In this document: positions 1 through 8,936 of the stretch, piece by piece | Layout of the letters: every line of letters starts with the position of its first letter | How positions within the stretch are numbered: position 1 is the first letter of the stretch | Origin: JAWKOK01 sp963765875 | GTDB lineage: Bacteria > Chloroflexota > Anaerolineae > Caldilineales > Caldilineaceae | Assembly: GCA_963765875.1 (NCBI GenBank) | Contig: CAVXYK010000015.1 | Coordinates: 186,001 to 250,000, forward strand | DNA length: 64,000 nucleotides | Direction: 5' to 3' | The notes under the pieces: generated by a model | Databases searched by the model: none | Told to the model about the DNA's origin: nothing | The model's input: the letters and a program-made list of their open reading frames with translations, nothing else | Made by a program: the position numbers and the translations under genes

Positions 1-69
1 ATGACCATAGCTACTTTCATCAATCCTTAATGGATAAACTGCGTTGGACCGACGGCAGGAAGAGAGAAA

Positions 70-621
70 ATGACAACTGAAGCGATAAGAGACGAGGCCC
101 CGGCTGAAGAGGTTCTCCACTGCAAGAACCATCCCGGCCGGGAGACGCTGTTGCGGTGCAACAAATGCGGTGACCCAATATGCTTGGACTGCGCGGTGCT
201 CACCGATGTCGGGTACCGTTGCAAGGAATGCATTCGCAGCGTTCAGAATAACTACTTCAATGCGCTGACCAAGGATAATCCGATTGCGTTTATCGTCGGC
301 TTCTTGGTCACGGTAGTGGCAACGCCGATCATTGGCTTCTTGTTCATGTTGCCCATCTTTCGCAGCATCTTCATCGGCTCAATCATCGCATTCATGATCG
401 GCTCCAGCGCCGGCGGCATTCTCGCCCAGATCATTCGCAAGTCAGTGGGAAAACGGCGCGGACGCAAGCTGCGCTATTTTGCCATGGCCGGCATTGTACT
501 GGGTGTCCTCATCGGCAGCTTCATCGCCTGGGGCGTGATAGGGTACAACCCGCTTTCCATCCCCATGCTCGTCTTCACCGTCCTGGCGCTCGGGGCGGCG
601 CATCAGTTGCTGCGCACCTAG
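70..621 (+). CDS. B-box-type zinc-finger membrane protein
   Basis: A 183-residue protein with an N-terminal zinc-binding module and a membrane C-terminal half. Cys18, His21, Cys30, Cys33, Cys38, Cys41, Cys51 and Cys54 follow the spacing of bacterial B-box-like fingers. Hydrophobic stretches at about 72-95, 97-122, 138-158 and 163-180 give four likely transmembrane helices, with a basic loop (KRRGRKLR) near 128-135. The start ATG follows a purine-rich GGAAGAGAG. In bacteria such fingers often precede rhomboid or other membrane domains; no catalytic motif is visible here, so an adaptor or sensor role is a guess. It stands alone, ahead of an unlinked LysM gene. Confidence 0.75.
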   Translation: MTTEAIRDEAPAEEVLHCKNHPGRETLLRCNKCGDPICLDCAVLTDVGYRCKECIRSVQNNYFNALTKDNPIAFIVGFLVTVVATPIIGFLFMLPIFRSIFIGSIIAFMIGSSAGGILAQIIRKSVGKRRGRKLRYFAMAGIVLGVLIGSFIAWGVIGYNPLSIPMLVFTVLALGAAHQLLRT

Positions 622-728
622 ATATCAGCAACTGATGGTTCCATTTCCACTATGGGAATCGGCTCGGATCTTGTTTCGATACGGCCAACCGGTCGGGGTC
701 CTGACACGACTGATTTTCGCGCGAACGT

Positions 729-757
729 TTGCCTTCGACTTTCTGCTATGCTATTAT
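729..757 (+). promoter_or_regulatory. putative sigma70-type promoter for the LysM gene
   Basis: TTGCCT at 729-734 and TATTAT at 752-757 are separated by 17 bases, the optimal spacing. The site lies about 170 bases upstream of the LysM lipoprotein start. Prediction from sequence only. Confidence 0.4.
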
Positions 758-927
758 GCCTTTCATAAAGTTTCTGACTGTTAAGGCTGTTCCGGCGTGG
801 AACTAGGCAGCGGAACCATAGCCCATTGCATCGGGTATTTTGCACAAGGTTATGGTCCGTAGTCGAAGCAGGTTTGAAGTCGATCCCATCACATCAATTA
901 TCCTGACCATTGCAGGGAGATATCGAC

Positions 928-1901
928 GTGGGTATTCGCGCCTCCTGGCTTATCACAATCCTATTGTTGGCGGCGCTGCTCGCCGGCTGCACCCGCGACC
1001 GGCCCACACCGGAGCCCGCCGGCACGGTTGAACTCCTGCCTCAGCCCGTTACCGCTGAGCCGGAAGCCGGCACGGTGGAGCCCGAAGAGGAGGCAGTGGT
1101 GGAACCTGAGGTCGTCCAGTTAACGTCGGAATGCCGAGGAGGAGGATGGGACGCCTGCGCCGGATCGAAGAGGGCACGCCCGATGTGTTCCAATACATCG
1201 TTGAACCAGGTGATACGTTGTCTTCAATCTCGTTGGATTTTGGTGCTGAACTCGACGTCATTCGAGAACGCAACAATCTCTTCAGCGATGAGATTCAGGT
1301 CGGCATGCCGCTGCTGATTCCCTATGTAGAGGGCGTCTATATACCTGGTATGCCGACGCCGACGCCTGGCCCTGTTTATTACACGGTAAAGGCGGGCGAT
1401 ACACTCGGCTCTATCGGATTGCAGTTCGGCGTTGAGCCGCTTGCGATTGTAGAGGCCAGCAATCTAATTGACCTAGACTCGCTAACCATTGGCGACCAAC
1501 TGGTCATACCAGGCTATCAACCGGATTTGCCCGACGGAGAGTCGCCAGAAAACGGCGGGGATACTGGTGTTTCCGGCCCAGTATCTATCCATGTTGTGCA
1601 AGTGGGTGAGTCGCTCTACGGCATCGCCGAGATCTACGGGGTTGACCCCAATGCGATCGCCGAAGTGAACAATGTCAGCAACTGGAATGTGTTGCGTGTA
1701 GGGCAAGAACTCACGATACCCGGCATCAGCGACCAGGAATTCTATGCACTGCGTGGTCAAACCCACGTTGTTCAATCGGGAGAGAGCCTCTCGGAAATCG
1801 CTGTGCAGTACAATAAGACTGTCAGCGAGTTGATTGAAGTGAATGGGCTTACAGATCCCAATGCCATCACGGTGGGACTAGAGCTGATCATTCCTGAATA
1901 G
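928..1901 (+). CDS. LysM-repeat lipoprotein (frame slip near 1120-1180)
   Basis: Probable cell-envelope lipoprotein binding glycan through LysM repeats. From the GTG at 928 the product has a short basic N-terminus, a hydrophobic segment and the lipobox LLAGC, then a Pro/Glu-rich linker. Four LysM repeats follow, recognisable by GDTL or GESL near their start and a closing IP: about 1187-1323, 1374-1509, 1584-1722 and 1758-1899. Signal peptide and repeats lie in different frames; the linker changes frame between about 1120 and 1180, and an intermediate frame also reads as acidic linker (NAEEEDGTPAPD), so one or two indels are implied. The gene is annotated as one. It ends just before a strong terminator. 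Confidence 0.75.
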
Positions 1902-1950
1902 CCTTTGCGTCGGCTGATGCCAGTTGCAGATATGATTCGATAATATCGAT

Positions 1951-1980
1951 GCCCGCCAGCAATCTGGCGGGCATTTTCTT
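1951..1980 (+). terminator. rho-independent terminator
   Basis: Perfect 9-bp stem GCCCGCCAG / CTGGCGGGC (1951-1959 and 1964-1972) with a CAAT loop, followed by ATTTTCTTT. It ends the LysM transcript and stands between that gene and the convergent J-domain gene. Confidence 0.8.
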
Positions 1981-2019
1981 TGTGGGCTCAAGAGGATTTT
2001 ATGTGATAGGGCGGCTGGA

Positions 2020-3525
2020 TTACGGGTTCCTGGATGGAGCAGCGTTCAGCAATTCGGTTGAGACCGGCAATGTTCCGATCTGTTCAAGATTCGCGACCAT
2101 GGATGTCGTGAATACCCAGCCGGTGCGACCATCCGGCAAGATGATCTGGGTCCATGCGCTGTCGATGGTGCGCGCGATTGCCGGGAATGTAGCACCTTTG
2201 TCCAGCAAGGCCAGTGATTCGGACTCTATGGTTGTCGAGATGCGAACGTTGATCTGATATGTGCGCGGCACGGTGATTGTCACCGAAGGCTCAGTGGGCG
2301 CTGGGGATGCGGTTGCCACTGAGGCTGCCGGTAGAATGGGCGACGGCCCCTGGGGAGGAAATGGTGTAGGCGTAGACGGCACAGATGTGGGTGACACAGA
2401 CATAGGTGGCACAGATGTCGCTGTTGCTTCCTTTGCTACGACTCCATTGGCGAGTTGGCTGGCAGCTGCTTTGGAAATGAGCGAGGCTCCGTTCTCCCGC
2501 TCAGTATCGCTCTGGATCTCCGGGGTGCTGATGGCCGCTGTGAGTACCATTGTCAGTAGCTCCGCGCCCGCAGCCTCCACTAGCTGAACTAGAGACTCAT
2601 CAACACTCGGCTCTATTGTCGGAGCATCTTCTGCAGTTGGAACCGGGTCGACAGGCTGAAGAACGCCGCTCTGCGATACCTGGCTCTCGGGTCCTTGACC
2701 GTCCAACGGCGGCACTTCAGTAGCGGGCAGCGCTTCAGTAGCGGGCGGCGCCGTTTCCGCTTCTATTGCCGGTTTTTCTACGGTGGAGACGGTAGTTGGC
2801 AGAATCGCTGCGGAGAACCCGTCGTCCGATTCGAGTGTTGCTTCCACAGATCTGCGCAGTGGAGTGGACGTTGTACTTTCAGGCGACGTTGCTCCCTGCA
2901 TAGTCCATGCAGCATAGACAGCAATTAGCAACACGACGAGTGCCGTGGCAAAGGAGACGGAGCGACTGGGGCGAGGCGCCATCGACGATCGGTTGACTAC
3001 CGCCATACGAATCGTGGCCCGGGCTCGAACTCCGTTGAGTTCGATATCTAGCCAGTTCTCCACAACTTGACCGGCAGGTAGCGATGCGGTGCGCGCTTCG
3101 ATATAGAGAAGCATAGGCAGCGGCTTGGCGGGATCCACGCGCTCACCCTTGGTAATTGCAAACCAATCGACGCCATCTTCGATGTGAAAATTGAGGGCCT
3201 GGGCAAAACCACCGACATTGTCGATCCGGAGTTGGGCGTGTGCACGCTCCCCATGGACCACCGATCCCAGATCAACCTGTTCCGGATAAATCACCGGCAA
3301 GGGCGGCCGCCTGTCGGAAGAGAGTCTCAACCCTCGCGAGCCATCCCCATGTAGCGCCTCGTACGCTTCATTGATCTCTTGTAGCTTCTGCTCTGCGTAG
3401 GCCTTGTCTTCGGGTTTGGGATAGCGATCAGGGTGGAATATCCGAACGAGTTGCCGGTATCGATCTTTGATCTGTTGCGGCGAAGCGTCCCGCGGGAGGT
3501 CGAGGATTCGATAGAAGTCTTTCAT
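2020..3525 (-). CDS. membrane-anchored J-domain protein with C-terminal SH3b domain
   Basis: A 501-residue protein. Residues 1-60 form a J domain with the HPD triad at 31-33, so it should stimulate a DnaK-type Hsp70. Residues about 75-178 look like a beta-sandwich (PEQVDLGSVV, then alternating strands). A single membrane helix spans 191-207. A long Ser/Thr/Pro/Glu-rich linker to about 415 leads to an SH3b-like domain containing GRTGWVF. The topology implies a cytosolic J domain and an exported SH3 domain. The zinc and Gly/Phe regions of DnaJ are absent, so it is a class III J protein rather than the housekeeping one. It is convergent with the LysM gene; both products may sit at the envelope. 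Confidence 0.8.
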   Translation of the reverse strand: MKDFYRILDLPRDASPQQIKDRYRQLVRIFHPDRYPKPEDKAYAEQKLQEINEAYEALHGDGSRGLRLSSDRRPPLPVIYPEQVDLGSVVHGERAHAQLRIDNVGGFAQALNFHIEDGVDWFAITKGERVDPAKPLPMLLYIEARTASLPAGQVVENWLDIELNGVRARATIRMAVVNRSSMAPRPSRSVSFATALVVLLIAVYAAWTMQGATSPESTTSTPLRRSVEATLESDDGFSAAILPTTVSTVEKPAIEAETAPPATEALPATEVPPLDGQGPESQVSQSGVLQPVDPVPTAEDAPTIEPSVDESLVQLVEAAGAELLTMVLTAAISTPEIQSDTERENGASLISKAAASQLANGVVAKEATATSVPPMSVSPTSVPSTPTPFPPQGPSPILPAASVATASPAPTEPSVTITVPRTYQINVRISTTIESESLALLDKGATFPAIARTIDSAWTQIILPDGRTGWVFTTSMVANLEQIGTLPVSTELLNAAPSRNP

Positions 3526-3563
3526 ACCATGACTTTTCTAGCAGCGAGCCAACGATGAATGGG

Positions 3564-3586
3564 CAATGGTGCTTCAGGCACCATTG
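3564..3586. other. small intergenic hairpin
   Basis: Perfect 9-bp arms CAATGGTGC / GCACCATTG around a 5-base loop, without a T-tract. It lies in the 337-bp gap between the divergent J-domain and methyltransferase genes, which otherwise holds nothing recognisable. Confidence 0.4.
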
Positions 3587-3862
3587 TACACGGCAGACTA
3601 ACCATCAGCATAATATTGTTCGTAAGGTTGCTAGTCGAGATCGATTCACTTACGCATGTCGGACAAAGAATGCTACAATCGGTGAGGAGTTTTCGCTGTC
3701 GCAGTTTGGTATGGCACATGACCTCCTAAAGTCCACGCCACGGCCCACAAGCGGGATCGCATGGCCGGCATTCAATTGCACTGTGCCGGAGACTTTAGAG
3801 AGCCGGTCCGATAGATTGGCCTAGGCATCTTGCTTGATGTCTCGGAGGAGTGAAGCGAGCGT

Positions 3863-4744
3863 ATGAAACGAACGACCACATCCTCATTCGGCACGAGCAA
3901 GCGTGAATCCCACGATTCCTCTGTCTTCTATGAACGCAATCTCTATCAGGATCTGTTCCGCGAGCAAGCATCCCCGGCGCAAATGCGTGTCGACATACCT
4001 TCTCCAGAGGGCTGGAGCGACCAGATCTACCAGCAGTCGGCCACCGCAATGGGCTCGATTCCCGATAATGGTGTCGCTCTGGCTTTCACATCGCCGCCCT
4101 ATAACGTCGGCAAAGACTACGACGACGATATGGGGATGGCCGACTACCTCGATCTAATTCGTAAGGTCGGTGAGGAGACATATCGGGTGCTGCGTCCCGG
4201 CGGGCGCTATGTCGTAAATATTGCCAATCTGGGCCGCAAGCCCTATGTGCCGCTTCACGCCTTTTTCTACAATATTCATATCGAACTCGGCTACCTGCCC
4301 ATGGGCGAGATCATCTGGCAAAAGGCCAAGGGCGCGAGCGGCAGCTGCGCCTGGGGCAGTTGGAAGAGCGCCAAGGCGCCCCGCCTCCGCGATATCCACG
4401 AGTATCTTCTCGTCTTCGCCAAGCAGGACTATTCGCGCCCGGACAAAGGCGTATCCGATGTGGAACGTGATGAGTTCATGGCGTCGACGCTGTCGGTCTG
4501 GGAAGTTCCGGCCGAATCGGCCAAACGAATCGGCCACCCAGCCCCCTTTCCCGTCGAGCTTGCAGAGCGCGTCATTCGGCTCTATTCCTACGTCGACGAC
4601 GTGATCCTCGACCCCTTCATGGGCTCCGGCTCGACTGCGGTCGCCGCCGTTCGCAATCGACGCCACTACGTCGGCTATGACATTTCGCCTGAGTATTGTG
4701 CCTTGGCGCAAGAGCGCATTCAGACGGCGATTGAAGGCCGATGA
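3863..4744 (+). CDS. orphan beta-class DNA methyltransferase (N4-cytosine/N6-adenine type)
   Basis: A 293-residue SAM-dependent amino-methyltransferase of the N-4/N-6 family. Catalytic motif IV TSPPY is at 76-80 and the SAM-binding motif DPFMGSGST at about 250-258, an order typical of the beta class. SPPY is more usual for N4-cytosine enzymes than the DPPY/NPPY of adenine enzymes, so m4C is a reasonable guess. The stretch after motif I (VGYDISPEYCALAQERI) is the usual SAM-binding follow-up. No restriction endonuclease or specificity subunit lies nearby, so it is probably a solitary, regulatory or defensive methylase. The start follows the purine-rich CTCGGAGGAGTG. Confidence 0.85.
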   Translation: MKRTTTSSFGTSKRESHDSSVFYERNLYQDLFREQASPAQMRVDIPSPEGWSDQIYQQSATAMGSIPDNGVALAFTSPPYNVGKDYDDDMGMADYLDLIRKVGEETYRVLRPGGRYVVNIANLGRKPYVPLHAFFYNIHIELGYLPMGEIIWQKAKGASGSCAWGSWKSAKAPRLRDIHEYLLVFAKQDYSRPDKGVSDVERDEFMASTLSVWEVPAESAKRIGHPAPFPVELAERVIRLYSYVDDVILDPFMGSGSTAVAAVRNRRHYVGYDISPEYCALAQERIQTAIEGR

Positions 4745-4792
4745 ACTGGAACCGGCAGGTATCCTAGCTTAGGGGAATTCAAAGAAATAGTG

Positions 4793-4913
4793 ATCCACGA
4801 AGAGCACAAATAGACACGAAGTAAGATGACATTCGTGGCCCTTCAATATTTTCTCAATATATGGGGGAAGATCGCGGCCCACTCAATATTGAGAAGATAC
4901 ACTCTTCGTGGAT
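4793..4913. repeat. palindromic intergenic element
   Basis: Perfect 12-bp outer arms ATCCACGAAGAG / CTCTTCGTGGAT enclose further nested arms, for example TTCTCAATAT at 4851-4860 paired with ATATTGAGAA. It fills most of the 320-bp gap between the methyltransferase and the glutamyltransferase. It resembles the other nested palindromes of this window in form but not in sequence. Confidence 0.6.
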
Positions 4914-5064
4914 GATTATTTTCCTTCAGTGTCCTTTCGCCTTGCCAGGACCATAATATCAGAGCCGGTATGGACCAGAACCCAGCGAAACCTTCAGAAC
5001 TTCGGAAACACTTTCCCACGATGACTCACGCAGCAAGCAGCACGTAGCAGATCGGACCCTCAAT

Positions 5065-6672
5065 ATGCCCGGCATGATCACCGCACCCCAACCCATCGCC
5101 GTCGAAGAAGGCGCAAAAGTCCTGATGGGCGGCGGCAATGCCTTTGACGCCGCAGTCACCGCTGCCTTTGTACAGATGATCGTTGACCCGCAGATGTGCG
5201 GCATCGGCGGCTACGCACTGTTGACTGCCCATGTGGCCGGCGCAAGCGAGCCGGTGGCCATGGACGCGCCGGCGTTGGCCGGGGCCAGGATATCACCAGA
5301 TATGTGGGCGGACAAGGTCATTGGCCCCAATCCGGATGGCTGGGGCTTCTTTCTGGAGGACAAGGTTAACGACGTCGGATATACATCGATCTGTACGCCA
5401 GGCACGGTCAAGGCGCTGGCGGCCATCCTCTCGCGCTGGGGGACCATCTCGTGGGTGGATGCGATTGCGCCCGCCGCACGCATTGCCGATGATGGCTTCA
5501 TGGTCCGGCAACAACTGGCGAAACGGTGGCAGGAGAAGCGGGCGTATCCTGAGGCCGCTTCTTTTATCGACTATATTGAGGCCAACCAAGAAGCCAGCCG
5601 CATCTACCTTGATGACAATGGATCGCCCTCTGCCATGGGCGATCACCTGCGTAATCCTGACTACGCAAAAACGCTGCGACATCTGGGCGAACAGGGAGCA
5701 GAGGACTTCTATCGCGGCGACCTGGCTCGCATGATAGTCACCGACCTCAATGCCAACGGCTCCTTTGTCACCGCGGAGGATCTAGCGGGCTACGCTGTGC
5801 GCGATACACCTGCGGTCACAGGAACCTACCGTGGCTACAATGTCGCCTCCAGCATGGCGCCCCATGGCGGACCGACGCTGATCGCCATCCTCAACATTCT
5901 GGAAGGCTATGATTTGGCGGCGATGGGCCACAACTCGTCAAATTACATCTATACGGTTGCCATGGCCATGAAGGCAGCCTTTGTGGATCGCAACGCACTG
6001 ATTGCTGATCCACAATTCAATGATGTCCCCGTAGATTGGATGATTTCGAAGGAACGCGCCGCCTACTGGCGAGAACGAATCGATAGCGGCGAACCGATTG
6101 AGCCGGACCCGACGCCGACCGAGTCGCCGCACACCACCCACGTCACCGTGGTCGACGACGCCGGCAATTGTGTCTCGCTCACCCATTCACTGGGCGCGTC
6201 GTCGGGGGTGATCACACCGGGGCTGGGCTTCATGTACAATAACTCGATGATCAATTTCTATCCGCTGCCCGGCCACCCCAACTCGATTGAGCCGGGCAAG
6301 AGCCGTAGCACGGGCATGGCCCCGACGATCATCTATGAGGACGGCAGCCCCCGGCTGGTACTCGGCTCGCCGGGAGCCAGCCGCATCATCACCTCCAACG
6401 TCCAGGTCATCGTCAACGTGCTTGACTTTGGCATGGATATCGCCGAGGCAGTCAACGCGCCTCGTTTCGATTGCCAGGTCAATGACATCCGCTGTCACCT
6501 GCGCATCCCTGAATACATCTGCGCCGAAGTGCGCAAACGCCATCCCATTCGACGCATTCCTCAGAGCCACGGCGGCTTCGCCCTGGTTCACGCCATTGAG
6601 ATCGACCCGGAGAGCGGTCGTCTCAGCGGCGCAGCAGATCCCGGGGCCGACGGCATGGCGTTGGGCGTTTGA
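5065..6672 (+). CDS. gamma-glutamyltransferase family protein
   Basis: A 535-residue Ntn-hydrolase of the gamma-glutamyltranspeptidase family, which cleaves or transfers gamma-glutamyl groups, for example of glutathione. The N-terminal core AGGNAFDAA-like stretch and CGIGGYALL match the family. The expected autocleavage site and nucleophile Thr357 lies in HTTHVTVVDD, followed by the S/T-rich segment and GLGFMYNNSM. The usual signal peptide is missing: an in-frame stop lies just upstream of 5065, so a cytosolic enzyme or a lost N-terminus is implied. Length is near the family norm (about 530-580). Ugl-type acylases are related alternatives; substrate is not predictable. Confidence 0.85.
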   Translation: MPGMITAPQPIAVEEGAKVLMGGGNAFDAAVTAAFVQMIVDPQMCGIGGYALLTAHVAGASEPVAMDAPALAGARISPDMWADKVIGPNPDGWGFFLEDKVNDVGYTSICTPGTVKALAAILSRWGTISWVDAIAPAARIADDGFMVRQQLAKRWQEKRAYPEAASFIDYIEANQEASRIYLDDNGSPSAMGDHLRNPDYAKTLRHLGEQGAEDFYRGDLARMIVTDLNANGSFVTAEDLAGYAVRDTPAVTGTYRGYNVASSMAPHGGPTLIAILNILEGYDLAAMGHNSSNYIYTVAMAMKAAFVDRNALIADPQFNDVPVDWMISKERAAYWRERIDSGEPIEPDPTPTESPHTTHVTVVDDAGNCVSLTHSLGASSGVITPGLGFMYNNSMINFYPLPGHPNSIEPGKSRSTGMAPTIIYEDGSPRLVLGSPGASRIITSNVQVIVNVLDFGMDIAEAVNAPRFDCQVNDIRCHLRIPEYICAEVRKRHPIRRIPQSHGGFALVHAIEIDPESGRLSGAADPGADGMALGV

Positions 6673-6816
6673 TGGGGGATGCCCACCAAACGGGTTTTCA
6701 ACCGAAGGGGCGTGGGGCCATGCGGGAATCATGGCCGATTTCTTCAGACTGGGCCGTCCGCCCGAACCCCTGTCCGACGCCCCCCCTCGGTATTTGGGTT
6801 TGGGTGCGCCCATGCA

Positions 6817-7800
6817 TTAATCCATGGGGTAGACCATGCCCCATTGGGCACGCAGATCATCCATGGTCTCCATCAATGAAAGCGTCTCATCCAGGAGCAT
6901 GACGTCGCTCTCCAGTTTGCCCGCCTTTAGACAGCGATGGACCTCGTCGGCCTCATAGTTGTATCCGTTGCCCTTGAACGGAATGACAATCTCCTCGGGA
7001 TCCTTGCCGGATCGCTGCAATGTCATGGTGGTCGGGATCCAGAAGGGCGGGTGAATGTGGATCAGGCCCTCGGTCCCCATGATCACGGCATCATGTGGAG
7101 ATGACGTGCGCACGGCCGAATGCAGCACAGCCAGTTGACCACCTTCGTAGCCCAGGATCATGGCCGACTGCTCATCGACGCCAGTCTCGCCCAACTCGGC
7201 CATCGACGCAATGCGCTCCGGCTTGCCCAGCAGCATGGAAGCCAGAGAAAGCGGGTAGATGCCCACATCGAGCAGCGCGCCGCCGCCCAAGGCCGGGTTG
7301 AAGGTGCGGCGTTCCGCATTGAAGGCCGCACGGTAGCCGAAGTCACCGGTGATCATGCGGATATCCCCGATCGCACCCTCTGCCACCAAACGCCGCACCT
7401 CCACCATCAACGGAATGTAGCGAGTCCACATGGCCTCCATCAAGAAGACGCCCTCTTTCCGGGCAAAGTCGATGGCCTCCCTGGCTTCCTTTGCATTGAT
7501 GGCGAAGGGCTTCTCGCAGAGCACGGCCTTGCCCTCGCTCAGGCAGGTCAACATGTTCTCTTTGTGCAGCGAATGGGGCGTGGCGATGTAGATGGCATCC
7601 ACATCCGGATCGGCTGCCAACGCTTCGTAGCTGTCATGCCGTTTGGGGATGGCGAACTCATCGCCGAACTTGTTGGCCCCCTCAATACTGCGCGAGCCGA
7701 CGGCGACCGCTTCCGCGTCATCCAGCGCGGTCAGGCCGGTGGCGAACTTGTGGGCGATGGAGCCGGTAGCCAGAATACCCCAGCGAAGTTTCTCAGTCAT
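6817..7800 (-). CDS. Gfo/Idh/MocA-family oxidoreductase
   Basis: A 327-residue NAD(P)-dependent dehydrogenase likely to act on a sugar, inositol or related polyol. The Rossmann fold starts at residue 5 (WGILATGSIAHKFA), and the family signature CEKPFAIN, with the catalytic-region Lys, follows at about 95-102. The C-terminal GFO_IDH_MocA domain (GGGALLDVGIYPL) is intact. ATG is preceded by AAGAGGAAACC. It belongs to a minus-strand group with a KduD-like SDR, a zinc dehydrogenase and a GMC oxidoreductase, which suggests uronate, sugar or polyol catabolism; it is separated from the SDR by a palindromic repeat. Confidence 0.85.
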   Translation of the reverse strand: MTEKLRWGILATGSIAHKFATGLTALDDAEAVAVGSRSIEGANKFGDEFAIPKRHDSYEALAADPDVDAIYIATPHSLHKENMLTCLSEGKAVLCEKPFAINAKEAREAIDFARKEGVFLMEAMWTRYIPLMVEVRRLVAEGAIGDIRMITGDFGYRAAFNAERRTFNPALGGGALLDVGIYPLSLASMLLGKPERIASMAELGETGVDEQSAMILGYEGGQLAVLHSAVRTSSPHDAVIMGTEGLIHIHPPFWIPTTMTLQRSGKDPEEIVIPFKGNGYNYEADEVHRCLKAGKLESDVMLLDETLSLMETMDDLRAQWGMVYPMD

Positions 7801-7866
7801 GGTTTCCTCTTGGTATGGATGACATGTTGGTGATCGATAAGTAGCGGGTTTTTGGGCATGTTGCCG

Positions 7867-7985
7867 GTGAAATTTGCCACAGATTCACACAGATGAAAAA
7901 GGATGAGACACAGATGATCATCAGAATACTCTGGACATCATTAAATCATCTGTGAAAATCAGTTCTTTACCTGTGTGAATCTGTG
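7867..7985. repeat. palindromic CACAGATTCACACAG element, copy 1
   Basis: Outer perfect arms CACAGATTCACACAG (7878-7892) and its complement (7971-7985) enclose inner perfect arms CACAGATGAT / ATCATCTGTG (7909-7918, 7945-7954). The leading stretch GTGAAATTTGCC recurs in the copy at 48424-48518, and a diverged relative lies at 55183-55291. It is intergenic and REP/MITE-like. Confidence 0.7.
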
Positions 7986-8018
7986 ACGAAAAGGCCTTCC
8001 TCCTGGGCTTGCCAACGG

Positions 8019-8789
8019 CTATCGCCCCATCCAACCACCGTCAACGACGAGGATCTCGCCGCTGACATAGTCGGATGCGGGTGAAGCCAGGAAGACGACC
8101 GGGCCCTTGAAGTCGGCAGGATCGCCCCATCGACCGGCCGGGATGCGCTCGAGGATCGACTTGCTGCGATCCGGGTTGTCTTGCAGGGCCTGGGTGTTGT
8201 CAGTGCGGATGTAGCCCGGTGCGATGGCGTTAACCTGCACGCCCGAACCGGCCCATTCATTGGCCAGCGCCTTGGTCAATTGACCGACGCCGCCTTTGCT
8301 TGCTGCATAGCCCGGCACGGTGATGCCGCCCTGGAAGGTCAGCAACGAAGCGGTGAAGATAACCTTGCCCGAGCCACGCGCCACCATTTCCTTGCCGAAC
8401 TCGCGGCTGAGGATGAACTGAGCGCTCAGATTGACGTCAATGACATGGTCCCAGTACTCGTCAGAATGCTCGGCCGCTGGGTTGCGTTTGATGGTACCGG
8501 CGTTGTTGACCAGAATGTCGATCACCGGAAAATCGGCCTTGACCTGGGCAACAAAGGCATAGAGCGCGTCGCGGTCGGCGAAGTCGCAGGCGTAGCCCTT
8601 GAACGAGCGGCCTAGTGCGGTCACAGCTTGCTCGACATCGCTGCCGCTCGACTCAAGCGTGGCGCTGACGCCAACGATATCTGCGCCGGCCTCGGCCAGA
8701 CCGATGGTCATGGCCTTGCCGATGCCCCGCTTGCAGCCTGTTACCAGCGCCGTCTTGCCCGTGAGATCAAAGTGTTTCAGTATAGACAT
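8019..8789 (-). CDS. kduD: KduD-like 2-dehydro-3-deoxy-D-gluconate 5-dehydrogenase (SDR)
   Basis: A 256-residue classical short-chain dehydrogenase. The cofactor motif TGCKRGIGKAM is at about 18-28, NNAG at 91-94 and the catalytic pair YAASK at about 155-159; the C-terminus has DGGW, common in KduD/FabG. Opening residues (LKHFDLTGKTALVTG) and overall sequence are close to KduD, which interconverts 2,5-diketo- and 2-keto-3-deoxygluconate in pectin/uronate breakdown. The start has a good GGAGG. Neighbouring dehydrogenases fit sugar-acid metabolism, but no lyase, isomerase or kinase of that pathway is in the window, so the exact substrate stays inferred. Confidence 0.8.
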   Translation of the reverse strand: MSILKHFDLTGKTALVTGCKRGIGKAMTIGLAEAGADIVGVSATLESSGSDVEQAVTALGRSFKGYACDFADRDALYAFVAQVKADFPVIDILVNNAGTIKRNPAAEHSDEYWDHVIDVNLSAQFILSREFGKEMVARGSGKVIFTASLLTFQGGITVPGYAASKGGVGQLTKALANEWAGSGVQVNAIAPGYIRTDNTQALQDNPDRSKSILERIPAGRWGDPADFKGPVVFLASPASDYVSGEILVVDGGWMGR

Positions 8790-8834
8790 CTATTTTATCC
8801 TCCCTATGGAGAGTTTGTGGATGGAAAGTGGAAC

Positions 8835-8931
8835 GATAGAACGCGGATTCTGCGGATCAGGCTGATTCTCGCGGATTTTTTTCAAAGGAATCCGTGATGA
8901 TCAGCCTGATCCGCAGAATCCGCGTTCTATC
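8835..8931. repeat. long perfect inverted repeat, GATAGAACGCGG family copy 1
   Basis: Two perfect 32-bp arms (8835-8866 and 8900-8931) flank a 33-base centre that can pair further (GGATT/AATCC). The arm starts GATAGAACGCGGATTCTGCG. The ATAGAACGCGGATT core recurs at 27403-27417, where it forms part of another palindrome. It fills the gap between the SDR and the dehydrogenase gene and could form a cruciform or a very stable RNA hairpin. Confidence 0.8.
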
Positions 8932-8936
8932 CTCAG

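Noticed and set aside
4793..8931. CRISPR array
   Set aside because: Repeats here are single palindromes without regularly spaced short direct repeats and spacers.
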